Source: Rhodocyclaceae bacterium (GTDB lineage Bacteria; Pseudomonadota; Gammaproteobacteria; Burkholderiales; Ga0077523). From it: a stretch of DNA of 64,000 nucleotides. The translations under genes and the position numbers were made by a program. The stretch lies in contig JADCHQ010000021.1 of the NCBI GenBank assembly GCA_020248405.1, forward strand, positions 57,448-121,447, given 5' to 3'. This document shows positions 33,836 to 42,521 of this stretch, in pieces (positions within the stretch are counted from its first letter, which is position 1; each line of letters begins with the position of its first letter). Below the pieces are notes generated by a model that made no database searches, was not told the DNA's origin, and worked only from the letters and a program-made list of their open reading frames with translations.

Positions 33836-35014
33836 CTACACCACACCCTGGGCGCGCAGCCGTGCGATCTGCTCGGCGTCGTACCCCAGCGCCGCCAGGA
33901 TGGCATCGGTGTGCTGGCCGATGGCCGGAATGGGGTCCATGCGGGCCTCGAACTCCGCCGGCACACCTGGTGGCAGCAGGGCCTTGACGGGTCCTGCCGG
34001 GGTGTCCACCGCCACCCAGCGCTGCCGGGCGGCCAGCTGGGCGTGCTGCCAAACCTCGGCCATGTGGTTCAGCCGGGCGTTACCGATCTGTGCGGCATCC
34101 AGGCGCGCCACCACCTCCCCAGCGCCAAGCCCGGCGAGTGCTGCCACGATGATGGGATACAGGTCAGCCCGGGCGGCCGATCGCTTGGGATTGGAGTCGA
34201 AGCGCGGGTCGGTCTTGAGCTCGGGTTTCAAGAGCACCTTGTCGCAGAACGCAGCCCACTCGCGTTCATTCTGGAGGCCCAGCATCACCAGCTTGCCGTC
34301 GCCGGCCGGGAACGGGCCATAGGGGTAGATGGTGGCGTGGGAGGCGCCCGCGCGCGGCGGCGGTTCGGCGCCGTCGTAGGCGTAGTAGAGCGGGAAGCTC
34401 ATCCATTCGGTCATGCTCTCCAGCATGGAGATGTCGATGCGGCAGCCTTTGCCCGTGCGGCCGCGGGCGATGAGTGCCGCGAGGATGTTGCTGAAGGCAT
34501 ACATGCCCGAGGCGATATCCACGATGGAACAGCCGGCCTTGGAGGGCGTTTCGGGCGTGCCGGTCACCGACAGCAGCCCCGCCTCGCTCTGGATGAGCAG
34601 GTCGTAGGCCTTCTTGTCCCGATAGGGGCCGTCGGCGCCGTAGCCGGAGATGTCGCACACGATGAGGCGCGGATGGCGCGGCGCCAACTGCTCGTGGGAG
34701 AAGCCCATGCGCGCTGCCGCTCCCGGCGCAAGGTTCTGCACCAGCACGTCGGCATCGGCGAGCAACTGGTGAACGATCTGGAGGGCTTCGGGCCGCTTCA
34801 GGTCCAGCGTGATGCTTTCCTTGGAGCGGTTGGTCCAAACGAAGTGGGAGGACAGACCGCACACGCGCTGGTCGTAGGCGCGCGCGGGGTCGCCTACGCC
34901 GGGGCGTTCGATCTTGATGACGCGCGCCCCGAGCTCCGCCAGTTGCCGGGTGCAGAACGGTCCGGCGATGACGTGCTCGAGCGCCACCACGGTGATGCCT
35001 TCCAGGGGACGCAT
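33836..35014 (-). CDS. CaiB/BaiF-family class III CoA-transferase
   Basis: 392 residues, starting MRPLEGITVVALEHVIAGPFCTRQLAELGARVIKIERP, the classic formyl-CoA transferase/CaiB start. It continues with ITLDLKRPEAL, and the catalytic Asp region YDLLIQSEAGLLSVTGTPE. Further markers are GSGM-type IASGMYAFSNILAALIARGRTGKG. It moves CoA between carboxylic acids through an aspartyl anhydride. A neighbouring acyl-CoA dehydrogenase or ligase is absent, so its pathway is open. It may feed the same acids as the two ligases at 8-12 kb, but that is speculation. Confidence 0.92.
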   Translation of the reverse strand: MRPLEGITVVALEHVIAGPFCTRQLAELGARVIKIERPGVGDPARAYDQRVCGLSSHFVWTNRSKESITLDLKRPEALQIVHQLLADADVLVQNLAPGAAARMGFSHEQLAPRHPRLIVCDISGYGADGPYRDKKAYDLLIQSEAGLLSVTGTPETPSKAGCSIVDIASGMYAFSNILAALIARGRTGKGCRIDISMLESMTEWMSFPLYYAYDGAEPPPRAGASHATIYPYGPFPAGDGKLVMLGLQNEREWAAFCDKVLLKPELKTDPRFDSNPKRSAARADLYPIIVAALAGLGAGEVVARLDAAQIGNARLNHMAEVWQHAQLAARQRWVAVDTPAGPVKALLPPGVPAEFEARMDPIPAIGQHTDAILAALGYDAEQIARLRAQGVV

Positions 35015-36031
35015 GGCCGCTTCGTTCGTAAAAAAGGCGCATGCTACCGCGTCTGGCGACGGGCGCTGCCGCGGGTCGCTGCGCTGCTGTTATGGCTGTC
35101 GGCGCCAGTGGTGCTGGCGCAGGATGGACCCAGCAGCCTTGAAGAAGCTGCGCGGGTGATCGAGGGTCCGCGTGACGCCGCCTCGCGCTTTCTGGAGACC
35201 CTCATCCAGCGCACCGACAGCCTGTTCGGTGGTGACCAAGTGTACGACGCCCCCACCGGCAGTTACCTGCAGCTGGGCGGCGGCACCACCCTGCAGCGCA
35301 GCCAGGATGGCGGCACGGACTCTTTTCCCCTCACGCGCGCCAAGGTCAACCTGCCCCACACCAGCGAGCGGGTGCAATTGCTGGTGGATCGCAACATCGA
35401 AAGCGTTACCCGCAGCCTCAGCGATCGGGCCGCTGCCACGGCGGCAGGCCAGGGCGGGGCCGACGCGGGCACCTTTGTCGGCCTGCGCGGTGTGGCCGTG
35501 GAGCAGGCCTGGGTACGGATCACGGCCGATGCGGGCGTGCGGCCCCGGGGGTTGACCCCGGACCCCTACGCGCGCATGCGTGCCGAGAAGGTCTTCCATA
35601 TCGGCGCCTGGAAGGTGCCGCTGTCCGAGACGCTGCTGTGGCGGCGTAGCGATGAGGCCTCGGCCGCCACCCAGGTTGGCCTGTACCGGGCGCTGCGCGA
35701 TGACCTGGCGCTGGCCTTGTTCAGCAACGCCACTTGGCGCAGTCGCACCCAGGCCTTCGACCTGAGCGAAGTGGCCACGCTCACGCGGCGTCTGGGCACT
35801 CAAGCCATCGTGTCGGCGGAGCTCGGCGTGTACGGCAGCACGGAGACCTCCACGCAGGTGAATGCCTGGTCGATGGCCCTTCGCTACCGCCGCAAACTGG
35901 GTCGCGACTGGTTGCTGGGTGAGGTGCGGCCGCAACTGATCTATCCCCGTAGCAATGGCTTCCAGCCGGTACCCTCGTTGACGGTGTCGCTCGAAGTGTT
36001 CTTCGGCCAGGGGCGTCTGCCCGGGCTGTAA
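34973..36031 (+). CDS. Hypothetical secreted protein with unresolved start
   Basis: The coding frame is clear from about 35045 to the stop: basic RVWRRALPR, hydrophobic VAALLLWLSAPVVLA, then the mature part QDGPSSLEEAARVIEG, rich in beta-type segments ending LRYRRKLGRDWLLGEVRPQLIYPRS...VSLEVFFGQ, reminiscent of an outer-membrane barrel end. But no suitable start codon lies at the signal peptide. The only near in-frame start is GTG 34973, which lacks a ribosome site and overlaps the divergent CoA-transferase start. An ATG at 35041 would fit if one base (C at 35044) were absent. Function unknown. Confidence 0.6.
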   Translation: MLERHHGDAFQGTHGRFVRKKGACYRVWRRALPRVAALLLWLSAPVVLAQDGPSSLEEAARVIEGPRDAASRFLETLIQRTDSLFGGDQVYDAPTGSYLQLGGGTTLQRSQDGGTDSFPLTRAKVNLPHTSERVQLLVDRNIESVTRSLSDRAAATAAGQGGADAGTFVGLRGVAVEQAWVRITADAGVRPRGLTPDPYARMRAEKVFHIGAWKVPLSETLLWRRSDEASAATQVGLYRALRDDLALALFSNATWRSRTQAFDLSEVATLTRRLGTQAIVSAELGVYGSTETSTQVNAWSMALRYRRKLGRDWLLGEVRPQLIYPRSNGFQPVPSLTVSLEVFFGQGRLPGL

Positions 36032-36169
36032 CGCACGCTCCTCGACCGCTGGCGACCGGCAGGCTGCTGGCGCCATGGCGTGGGACGGTATCCCGGAGAG
36101 CGGACTACGCCCCTGCTGAGTGTAGCGTTTAAGTTACGGCCGATTTCTCGCAGAGTATTTGAAGTTAAT

Positions 36170-36198
36170 TTGACAACCTATTGATTTTGTTATATACA
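36170..36198 (+). promoter_or_regulatory. Strong sigma-70 promoter of the parA-like gene
   Basis: TTGACA (36170-36175), a 17-bp spacer and TATACA (36193-36198) make a near-consensus housekeeping promoter, the best in the window. The predicted start is near 36205, leaving a leader of about 43 nt before the ATG at 36248. Confidence 0.75.
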
Positions 36199-36201
36199 AA
36201 A
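36185..36201. promoter_or_regulatory. Palindrome TTTTGT-TATAT-ACAAAA covering the -10 box
   Basis: The perfect 6-bp arms overlap the -10 hexamer, the position of a repressor site. It sits in an AT-rich island in an otherwise very GC-rich region. Autorepression by the ParA-type protein or a partner is a reasonable guess. Confidence 0.45.
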
Positions 36202-36247
36202 CAAACTTTTACACCTTGAAAAAACTCGACCCGGCAGTCGTTGCGGC

Positions 36248-37012
36248 ATGGCCAAAATCGCGGTGTTCAATCAGAAGGGCGGCGTGGGCAAGACCACCAC
36301 GTCGTTGAACTTGTCCGCGGCGCTCGCGCGTCGGGGTCGTCGCCCCTTGAGCATCGATCTCGATCCGCAAGCCCACTTGTCCTCGATCTGCGGGACCGAT
36401 GTGAACAGCGCCGATGACAGCATCCTGGCGTTCTACGAAAAGGCCCGTCCGCTTGCCAACCTGATTCGTATCGGCAATGGCGGCTGGGAAGTGATCCCTG
36501 CGCACGTTGAGCTGTCCAAGGTCGACTCGGTTTTTGGCAAGGGGCCGGCGGCGTTGAACCGGCTCAACTCGGGGATCGTCAGGGAGAACCTCAACACGGG
36601 GCGGCCTATCGTCATCGATTGCTGTCCCTTGCTGGGGGTGCTGTCGCTTAATGCTATTTTTGCCTGCGACCGCTTGATCGTGCCGGTGTCGGCCGATTAT
36701 CTGGCGGTGAAGGGTGTGGCGCAGGTGGACAAGACCCTCAAGGCGCTCGAATTGGTGCTCAAGAAGCGCCTGCCCCGTCGTTTCGTCATCACGCGTTTCG
36801 ATTCGCGCCGCAAGATGTCCTGGCAAATCTTCGATTCCATCCGGGAACGCCACGGCGCCGAGGTGTGTGAGGCGCGCATTTCCGAGAGCGTGAGTGTTGC
36901 CGAAAGCCCGGCGGTCAATCGGGACGTATTCTCCTATTCGCCATCGAGCCGCGGCGCCCAGGAGTACGACGCCCTCGCGGAGGAATTGGACGCAAGCGGC
37001 TTCCTTGCCTGA
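36248..37012 (+). CDS. ParA/Soj-family ATPase, orphan
   Basis: 254 residues. The deviant Walker A is in KIAVFNQKGGVGKTTTSLNLSAAL; Walker A' is SIDLDPQAHLS; Walker B region reads RPIVIDCCPLLGVLSLNAI, where the usual DxPP is DCCP. Later markers are VPVSADYLAVKGVAQ and FVITRFDSRRKMSW. ParA ATPases position DNA, protein clusters or cell machinery by cycling on nucleoid DNA. No parB or parS-like site is adjacent, so it is an orphan that may place another cargo. Strong promoter and operator-like palindrome just upstream. Confidence 0.88.
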   Translation: MAKIAVFNQKGGVGKTTTSLNLSAALARRGRRPLSIDLDPQAHLSSICGTDVNSADDSILAFYEKARPLANLIRIGNGGWEVIPAHVELSKVDSVFGKGPAALNRLNSGIVRENLNTGRPIVIDCCPLLGVLSLNAIFACDRLIVPVSADYLAVKGVAQVDKTLKALELVLKKRLPRRFVITRFDSRRKMSWQIFDSIRERHGAEVCEARISESVSVAESPAVNRDVFSYSPSSRGAQEYDALAEELDASGFLA

Positions 37013-37082
37013 GGGTGTCGTGGGAAGCGGATGTGTTGGCGGCGTTCACGGGGCCGCGGCCCGGGCGTCGGGGATCTTCGCT

Positions 37083-37313
37083 TCAGTGCTTGCCGTCGTC
37101 GTGCTGGCGTGAAATGAGCGACAGCACGCCTGACAGGTCCACGCCCTCCTGGCGTTCGGGGATCGCAACCACCTCAAGACATTCCAGCACTTCGGCGTTC
37201 GGGTACATCTGAAAGAGCTTGCGTTCGGCATCCGCACGGTCGCGGCCCTGGATGTTGAGTTGCTCCAGTACCAGCCCGTTGCGGGTTCGAATGCGAAAGC
37301 GGTACTTGGTCAC
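37083..37313 (-). CDS. Small hypothetical protein, 76 aa
   Basis: The product has an alpha-beta pattern: MTKYRFRIRTRNGLVLEQLNIQGRDRADAERKLFQMYPNAEVLECLEV, i.e. beta hairpin, helix, beta strand, ending in a charged tail. It resembles small ligand- or protein-binding folds, but no family is recognised. It lies 24 bp after the convergent-free gamma-carbonic-anhydrase gene on the same strand, so they may be cotranscribed. Codon use matches its neighbours. Confidence 0.65.
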   Translation of the reverse strand: MTKYRFRIRTRNGLVLEQLNIQGRDRADAERKLFQMYPNAEVLECLEVVAIPERQEGVDLSGVLSLISRQHDDGKH

Positions 37314-37337
37314 GGTGGCCTCGGGCTGGAGATTGAG

Positions 37338-37859
37338 TCAGTCGCGCGTGCGAAGGCCACCACTGTAGCGCTTGATCTTGCCGACGTAGTTGTCTGCACT
37401 GGCCATCAGGAAGGCCACCTCCGCATCAGTCAAGGGGCGCACCACCTTCCCGGGCACGCCAAGCACCAACGAGCGCTCCGGAATCTCCTTGCCTTCGGGG
37501 ATGAGCGAGCCCGCGCCGATGAGGCAGTGACGCCCGATGCGCGCTCGATTCATGACGACGCTCTTGATACCCACCAGGGTTCCGTCCTCAATGGTGCAGC
37601 CATGCAGCATGGCCATGTGGCCCACGGTTACATCGCGACCAATCAGCAGTTGAATGCCGGGATCGGTGTGCAGCACTGCGCCGTCCTGCACGTTGGACCT
37701 GCTGCCCACCACGATCTGGTCGTTGTCCCCGCGGAGGACGGCGTTGAACCAGACGCTTGCATGGTGCCCGAGGGTGACCGCGCCCACCACCGTGGCGTTA
37801 TGGGCCACATAGACTTCGCCATGGATTACCACGCGGCTTTTGTCGAGGTCGAAAAGCAT
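37338..37859 (-). CDS. Gamma-carbonic anhydrase-family protein
   Basis: 173 residues forming a left-handed parallel beta-helix: hexapeptide repeats in HNATVVGAVTLGHHASVWFNAVLRGD, VGSRSNVQDGAVLHTDPG and RDVTVGHMAMLHGCTIEDGTLVGIKSVV. The metal-ligand histidines are present in LHTD and VGHMAMLHGC. The C-terminal amphipathic helix is standard. Many bacterial members (YrdA, PaaY, CaiE group) have weak or no anhydrase activity, so function is not certain. Divergent from class I aldolase. Confidence 0.9.
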   Translation of the reverse strand: MLFDLDKSRVVIHGEVYVAHNATVVGAVTLGHHASVWFNAVLRGDNDQIVVGSRSNVQDGAVLHTDPGIQLLIGRDVTVGHMAMLHGCTIEDGTLVGIKSVVMNRARIGRHCLIGAGSLIPEGKEIPERSLVLGVPGKVVRPLTDAEVAFLMASADNYVGKIKRYSGGLRTRD

Positions 37860-37980
37860 GTCGGAGCCCAGGGAAGAGGATCAGGTTCGGTGGTGATTAT
37901 AGGTGCCGCGTTGTCCAGTTGCGCCCGCGGCAGGATAATGTCAGGCGGTTTCGTTCCGTTTTCACCAGGAGAGTCCACCA

Positions 37981-39041
<1,061 letters not shown>

Positions 39042-39042
<1 letters not shown>

Positions 39043-39446
39043 TGGCCGCCGCCACCCTTGCCGGGACGGCGCGCATGGTCGCTGCGCTGTGCGCTGCGTT
39101 GGTGTTGTGTGCGCCGGTGCCGGCGCGCCCGGAAAGCGATGAGCAGGCCCTGGCGCGGCTGGCGGGCGAGATGGAAGCGTTGGCCGCGGGCGCTCCCTGC
39201 GGCGGCCCGGTGATGTGCATGGCGGTTTCCATGGGGTACGACGCGTGCGGCAATCCCACCCGTCACATCCCCTACAACCGCGCGCAGCAGATCTCCGACA
39301 TCATGCAGACCAAGGCTGCGGAGTACACCTTCATCGAGGAAGACCGCTTGCGCGGTAAACCGCGTCCAGCGCACTGCCGTGCCCTCCAGCCACCGCGGGT
39401 GGCCTGCGTGAACGGCCGTTGCGTGGTGGGCGATACGAGCTACTGA
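39042..39446 (+). CDS. Hypothetical secreted Cys-rich protein, 134 aa
   Basis: The ATG overlaps the aldolase stop (TGATG), indicating coupling. Signal peptide: MAAATLAGTARMVAALCAALVLCAPVPARP. The mature part has six cysteines within CGGPVMC, DACGNPT, HCRALQPPRVACVNGRC, probably forming three disulfides. The motif MSMGY-like MAVSMGYDACGNPTRHIPYNRAQQ is unfamiliar. No function is assigned; the location after a glycolytic enzyme is surprising for a secreted protein. Confidence 0.72.
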
Positions 39447-39453
39447 GCTCCCC

Positions 39454-40098
39454 ATGACCCGATCTTCCGCGAAGCCGCGCCTGCGTGCGCTGGTACCCAG
39501 CCTGGGCGTTTCGGACCTTCATCGTTCCATTGCCTTCTATCGGCAATTTTTCGGTTTCGAATTGGTGGACAGTGCCGAAGACGCCGAGGGAGCGCCCCTT
39601 TGGGCGTGGCTGCGCTCCGGCAAGGCCGAGTTGATGCTCCAGCAACTCGACCCGGAGGCCCAGATCACCCTGGACCCGGCCCTCGGCCATAGCTGGGTGC
39701 TGTACCTGCAGCCGAATAACCTGGGGCGCACGCGTGGACTGCTGGCGGCCGCGGGGGTAGAGGTCAGCCCCGTAGCCGCCACGACCTACGGCGCGCGCGA
39801 GTGCTTCGCTCGAGATCCGGATGGTTATTCTCTGTGGCTTTCGGTTCCCGGTACGGGGCACGGGCCCGAGGACGAACATGAAGAGGGGGATGGGGACGAA
39901 TTCCACGAGGATGACGAACCCGATAGCCCCGACGCAGGCACTGTCGACGACTCCGACGAGGATAGTTTCGATGATCCCGACGAGGGCGTCATCGACGATC
40001 TGGAAGGCGACGACGCCGACGACCCCGACGAGGGCGCCACGGACGCCCCTCGGGGCGGCGGCCGCGACGGGCCTGGGCCTGACGACCGCATTCACTAA
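39454..40098 (+). CDS. VOC-superfamily (glyoxalase-like) protein with long acidic tail
   Basis: 214 residues. Residues 1-130 form a VOC fold: LVPSLGVSDLHRSIAFYRQFFGFELVD, GKAELMLQQLDPE, HSWVLYLQPNNL and CFARDPDGYSLWLSVPG. Residues 131-214 are an Asp/Glu-rich low-complexity tail with a repeated DDPDEG unit, and a Gly-Arg-rich end. VOC enzymes bind a divalent metal for isomerisation, dioxygenation or resistance to drugs. The tail is not part of the normal fold. It lies 7 bp after the secreted Cys-rich gene. Confidence 0.85.
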   Translation: MTRSSAKPRLRALVPSLGVSDLHRSIAFYRQFFGFELVDSAEDAEGAPLWAWLRSGKAELMLQQLDPEAQITLDPALGHSWVLYLQPNNLGRTRGLLAAAGVEVSPVAATTYGARECFARDPDGYSLWLSVPGTGHGPEDEHEEGDGDEFHEDDEPDSPDAGTVDDSDEDSFDDPDEGVIDDLEGDDADDPDEGATDAPRGGGRDGPGPDDRIH

Positions 40099-40107
40099 GA
40101 ACGGCGA

Positions 40108-41127
40108 TCAACGTGCAAGCAGTTCTCTGATCGCGGCGTCCAGGAAAGCCATTTCCCCGGGAAAGCGCCCTGGTGCGCCTGCGCAGTGTCCATACACCGA
40201 TACGAAGGGGCGTAGCTCAGAACCCCGAACCAATGCAGCTTCCGTGGCGTTGTCTTCGAGGGTGAAATAGAGATCGCGATCGCAGGGCATCACCAGGGTT
40301 CGCGCCTGGATGGATGCGAGCGCTGCCTCGAAATCGCCGTTCCAGGCTTCGTTGTCCGAAGGATCAGCCTGCTGCCAGGTGTGCAGCATGGCGAGCAGGT
40401 CATTGGCGTCCCAGGCGAGGTGATCCTCTTCCCAGAAACGCAGCAGTGTTTCGAGCGAATCGAAGCCCAGGTCGCGCCAACGGGACTCGCGGAAAAACGC
40501 CTGGGAATAGGCCCAGCCGGCGTAAACCCGTCCGAAGGCGCGCAGTCCCGCTGACGGCTGCTCCGTGTAACGGCCGCCCTTGAAGTTGGCGTCGGCCGCC
40601 AGCGTTGCCTTCAGGCCCTCGAGAAAGACGAAGTTGTGGGGCGAGCAGCGCGCCGCCCCGCAGAAGGGCAACAGGCGTTGCACCAACTCGGGAAAGCGCA
40701 CCGCCCACTCCCAGGCCTGCAGCGCGCCCATGGACCAGCCCGTGGCCAGCGCCACGCGCCGTGCGCCCAGGTGTTCCACCACCAGCCGGTGCTGCGCCGA
40801 GACGTTGTCATGCACGGTGATGGGGGGAAAGCCGGGACCCCCTGCTGCGCCCTGGGTATTGCTCGGCGACGAGGACACGCCGTTACCGAACAGGTTCGGC
40901 ACCACGATGAACCATCGTGCCGGATCCAGGGCGAGCCCTGGGCCGATCATGCGGGCGTTGGAGTCGTGGTTGCCGGTGTAGTAGGTGGGAAAGACGATGC
41001 AATTATCCCGCGCGGCGTTCAAGCGGCCCCAAGTGGCATAGGCGAGCCGCGCATCAGGCAGGACTCCGCCACGCTGCAGTGGCAGATCACCCAGTGCGAA
41101 GCTTTGCAGCTGCCCTGTCAAGGCCAT
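40108..41127 (-). CDS. MetX-like alpha/beta hydrolase (homoserine O-acyltransferase family)
   Basis: 339 residues. The nucleophile elbow is ATGWSMGALQAWEWAVRFP, with Ser in GWSMG; Asp lies in LVMPCDRDLYF and His in VYGHCAGAPG, the expected catalytic triad. The N-terminus RLAYATWGRLNAARDNCIVFPTYYTG matches the acyltransferase family. It is shorter than typical MetX and the acyl-acceptor loop is divergent, so I call it an acyltransferase-family hydrolase rather than metX. It is 7 bp after the glutamine synthetase-like gene, suggesting an operon. Confidence 0.85.
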   Translation of the reverse strand: MALTGQLQSFALGDLPLQRGGVLPDARLAYATWGRLNAARDNCIVFPTYYTGNHDSNARMIGPGLALDPARWFIVVPNLFGNGVSSSPSNTQGAAGGPGFPPITVHDNVSAQHRLVVEHLGARRVALATGWSMGALQAWEWAVRFPELVQRLLPFCGAARCSPHNFVFLEGLKATLAADANFKGGRYTEQPSAGLRAFGRVYAGWAYSQAFFRESRWRDLGFDSLETLLRFWEEDHLAWDANDLLAMLHTWQQADPSDNEAWNGDFEAALASIQARTLVMPCDRDLYFTLEDNATEAALVRGSELRPFVSVYGHCAGAPGRFPGEMAFLDAAIRELLAR

Positions 41128-41134
41128 TGCCGGG

Positions 41135-42502
41135 TCAGAAGAACTTCAGGTACCGGTTCTTCTCCCAGTCCGAGACGTGGTTGAGGTAACGAAGCCATTC
41201 GTCGCGCTTGCAGTCGATCCAGGTTCGATACATGTCGTTGCCGAATACCTCGCGGGAAAGCGGATCCGCAGCGAAGGCCTCGGTGGCTTCTTCCAGCGTG
41301 CGCGGTAGAGTAGTTACGCCAAGCGCAGTCAATTCCTCGGGCGACTTGCGGTACATGTTCTCGGTGCGCGGTTCGCCAGGGTCTAGCTCGGCGGCAATGC
41401 CCTCGAGGCCCGCGGCGAGCACCATGGCTGCGCCCAGATAGGGATTGCAGGCGCTGTCCGCGGCCCGCAGCTCCATGCGCCCGCCCGCCAGCGGGATGCG
41501 GATGGTGTTGGTGCGATTGTTGTTGCCGTAGCAGCAAAACACCGGTGCCCACGTGAAGCCTGACATGGAGCCCTGCTTCACGAGCCGCTTGTAGCTGTTC
41601 ACCGTGGGCGCCACCACGGCGCAGATGGCCGGCAGATGCTGCAACACGCCGGCCACGAACTGGTACCCCAGGCGCGAGAGCTTGCAGCCGCGCGCGTCGT
41701 CCGGATCGTGGAACAGGTTGCGGCCCGAGGCGCGTTGCGCCAGCGAGATGTTGAAGTGCGCGCCGCTTCCCGCTCGGTCGGCGTAGGGCTTGGGCATGAA
41801 GGTGGCAAAGCCGCCATGCCGTCGCGCGATCTCGTGGGCCATCATTCGAAAGAACACGAAGTTGTCCGCCATGGTGAGGGCGTCGAAGTACCGGAAGTCG
41901 ATCTCGAACTGGCCGATACCGTCCTCGTGGTCAAAGGAGTACACCCCCCAGCCCAGTTCGTTCATGGCGGCCACCAGCTCGCCGATCCAGGGCTTGTTGT
42001 CCAGCAGGCGCTGGGCGTCGTAGGCGGGTTTCTCCAGGTGCGGCCGGTCCGACAAAGGCGCGAAGCCTCCGCCAGGGGTGTCCCGGAGCACGAAGAACTC
42101 CGCCTCCATGCCCAGGTTCATGGTCCAGCCCTGGGGCTCCAGACGCGCGAGCTGGCGTTTCAGGATGTTGCGTGCTCCCGCTTCGAAGGGGCGTCCACGG
42201 GACCAGAGGTCGGAGGCAAACCATGCCACTTCGCGGTCCCAGGGAAGAATCAGGCAGGAGTCCGGGTCCGGGTGGGCCGACACCTCTTCCTCGCTCACGT
42301 CCTGCGGCACACCATCCAGGGCTGCACCTGTGAACAGCTCGGAACCCGACATCATCTGGGCGTAATGATCCACAGGGACCATCTTGCACTTGGAAACACC
42401 GTGCAGGTCCACGTAGCTGGCCATGAGCAGCTTGACGCCGCGGCGGGCAAGTTCGGCGGGGTCAGACCCGAGGTGTGTACTGGTGTTGGTGCTGGTGGTC
42501 AT
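41135..42502 (-). CDS. glnT: Type III glutamine synthetase-like ligase (GlnT group)
   Basis: 455 residues. Catalytic motifs: NLGMEAEFFVLRD (metal Glu), FDHEDGIGQFEIDF, GSGAHFNISL (His), NSYKRLVKQGSMSGFTWAPV and NRTNTIRIPLAGGRMELRAADSACNPYL. Length and sequence fit the GlnT/type III glutamate-ammonia ligase group, which also contains gamma-glutamylmethylamide synthetase and other glutamylamide ligases. The natural amine may therefore be ammonia or an alkylamine. It is clustered with a NMT1-type binding protein and a MetX-like hydrolase on the same strand, suggesting nitrogen-compound use. Confidence 0.88.
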   Translation of the reverse strand: MTTSTNTSTHLGSDPAELARRGVKLLMASYVDLHGVSKCKMVPVDHYAQMMSGSELFTGAALDGVPQDVSEEEVSAHPDPDSCLILPWDREVAWFASDLWSRGRPFEAGARNILKRQLARLEPQGWTMNLGMEAEFFVLRDTPGGGFAPLSDRPHLEKPAYDAQRLLDNKPWIGELVAAMNELGWGVYSFDHEDGIGQFEIDFRYFDALTMADNFVFFRMMAHEIARRHGGFATFMPKPYADRAGSGAHFNISLAQRASGRNLFHDPDDARGCKLSRLGYQFVAGVLQHLPAICAVVAPTVNSYKRLVKQGSMSGFTWAPVFCCYGNNNRTNTIRIPLAGGRMELRAADSACNPYLGAAMVLAAGLEGIAAELDPGEPRTENMYRKSPEELTALGVTTLPRTLEEATEAFAADPLSREVFGNDMYRTWIDCKRDEWLRYLNHVSDWEKNRYLKFF

Positions 42503-42521
42503 GGGCAGTCTCCGCGGCTCA

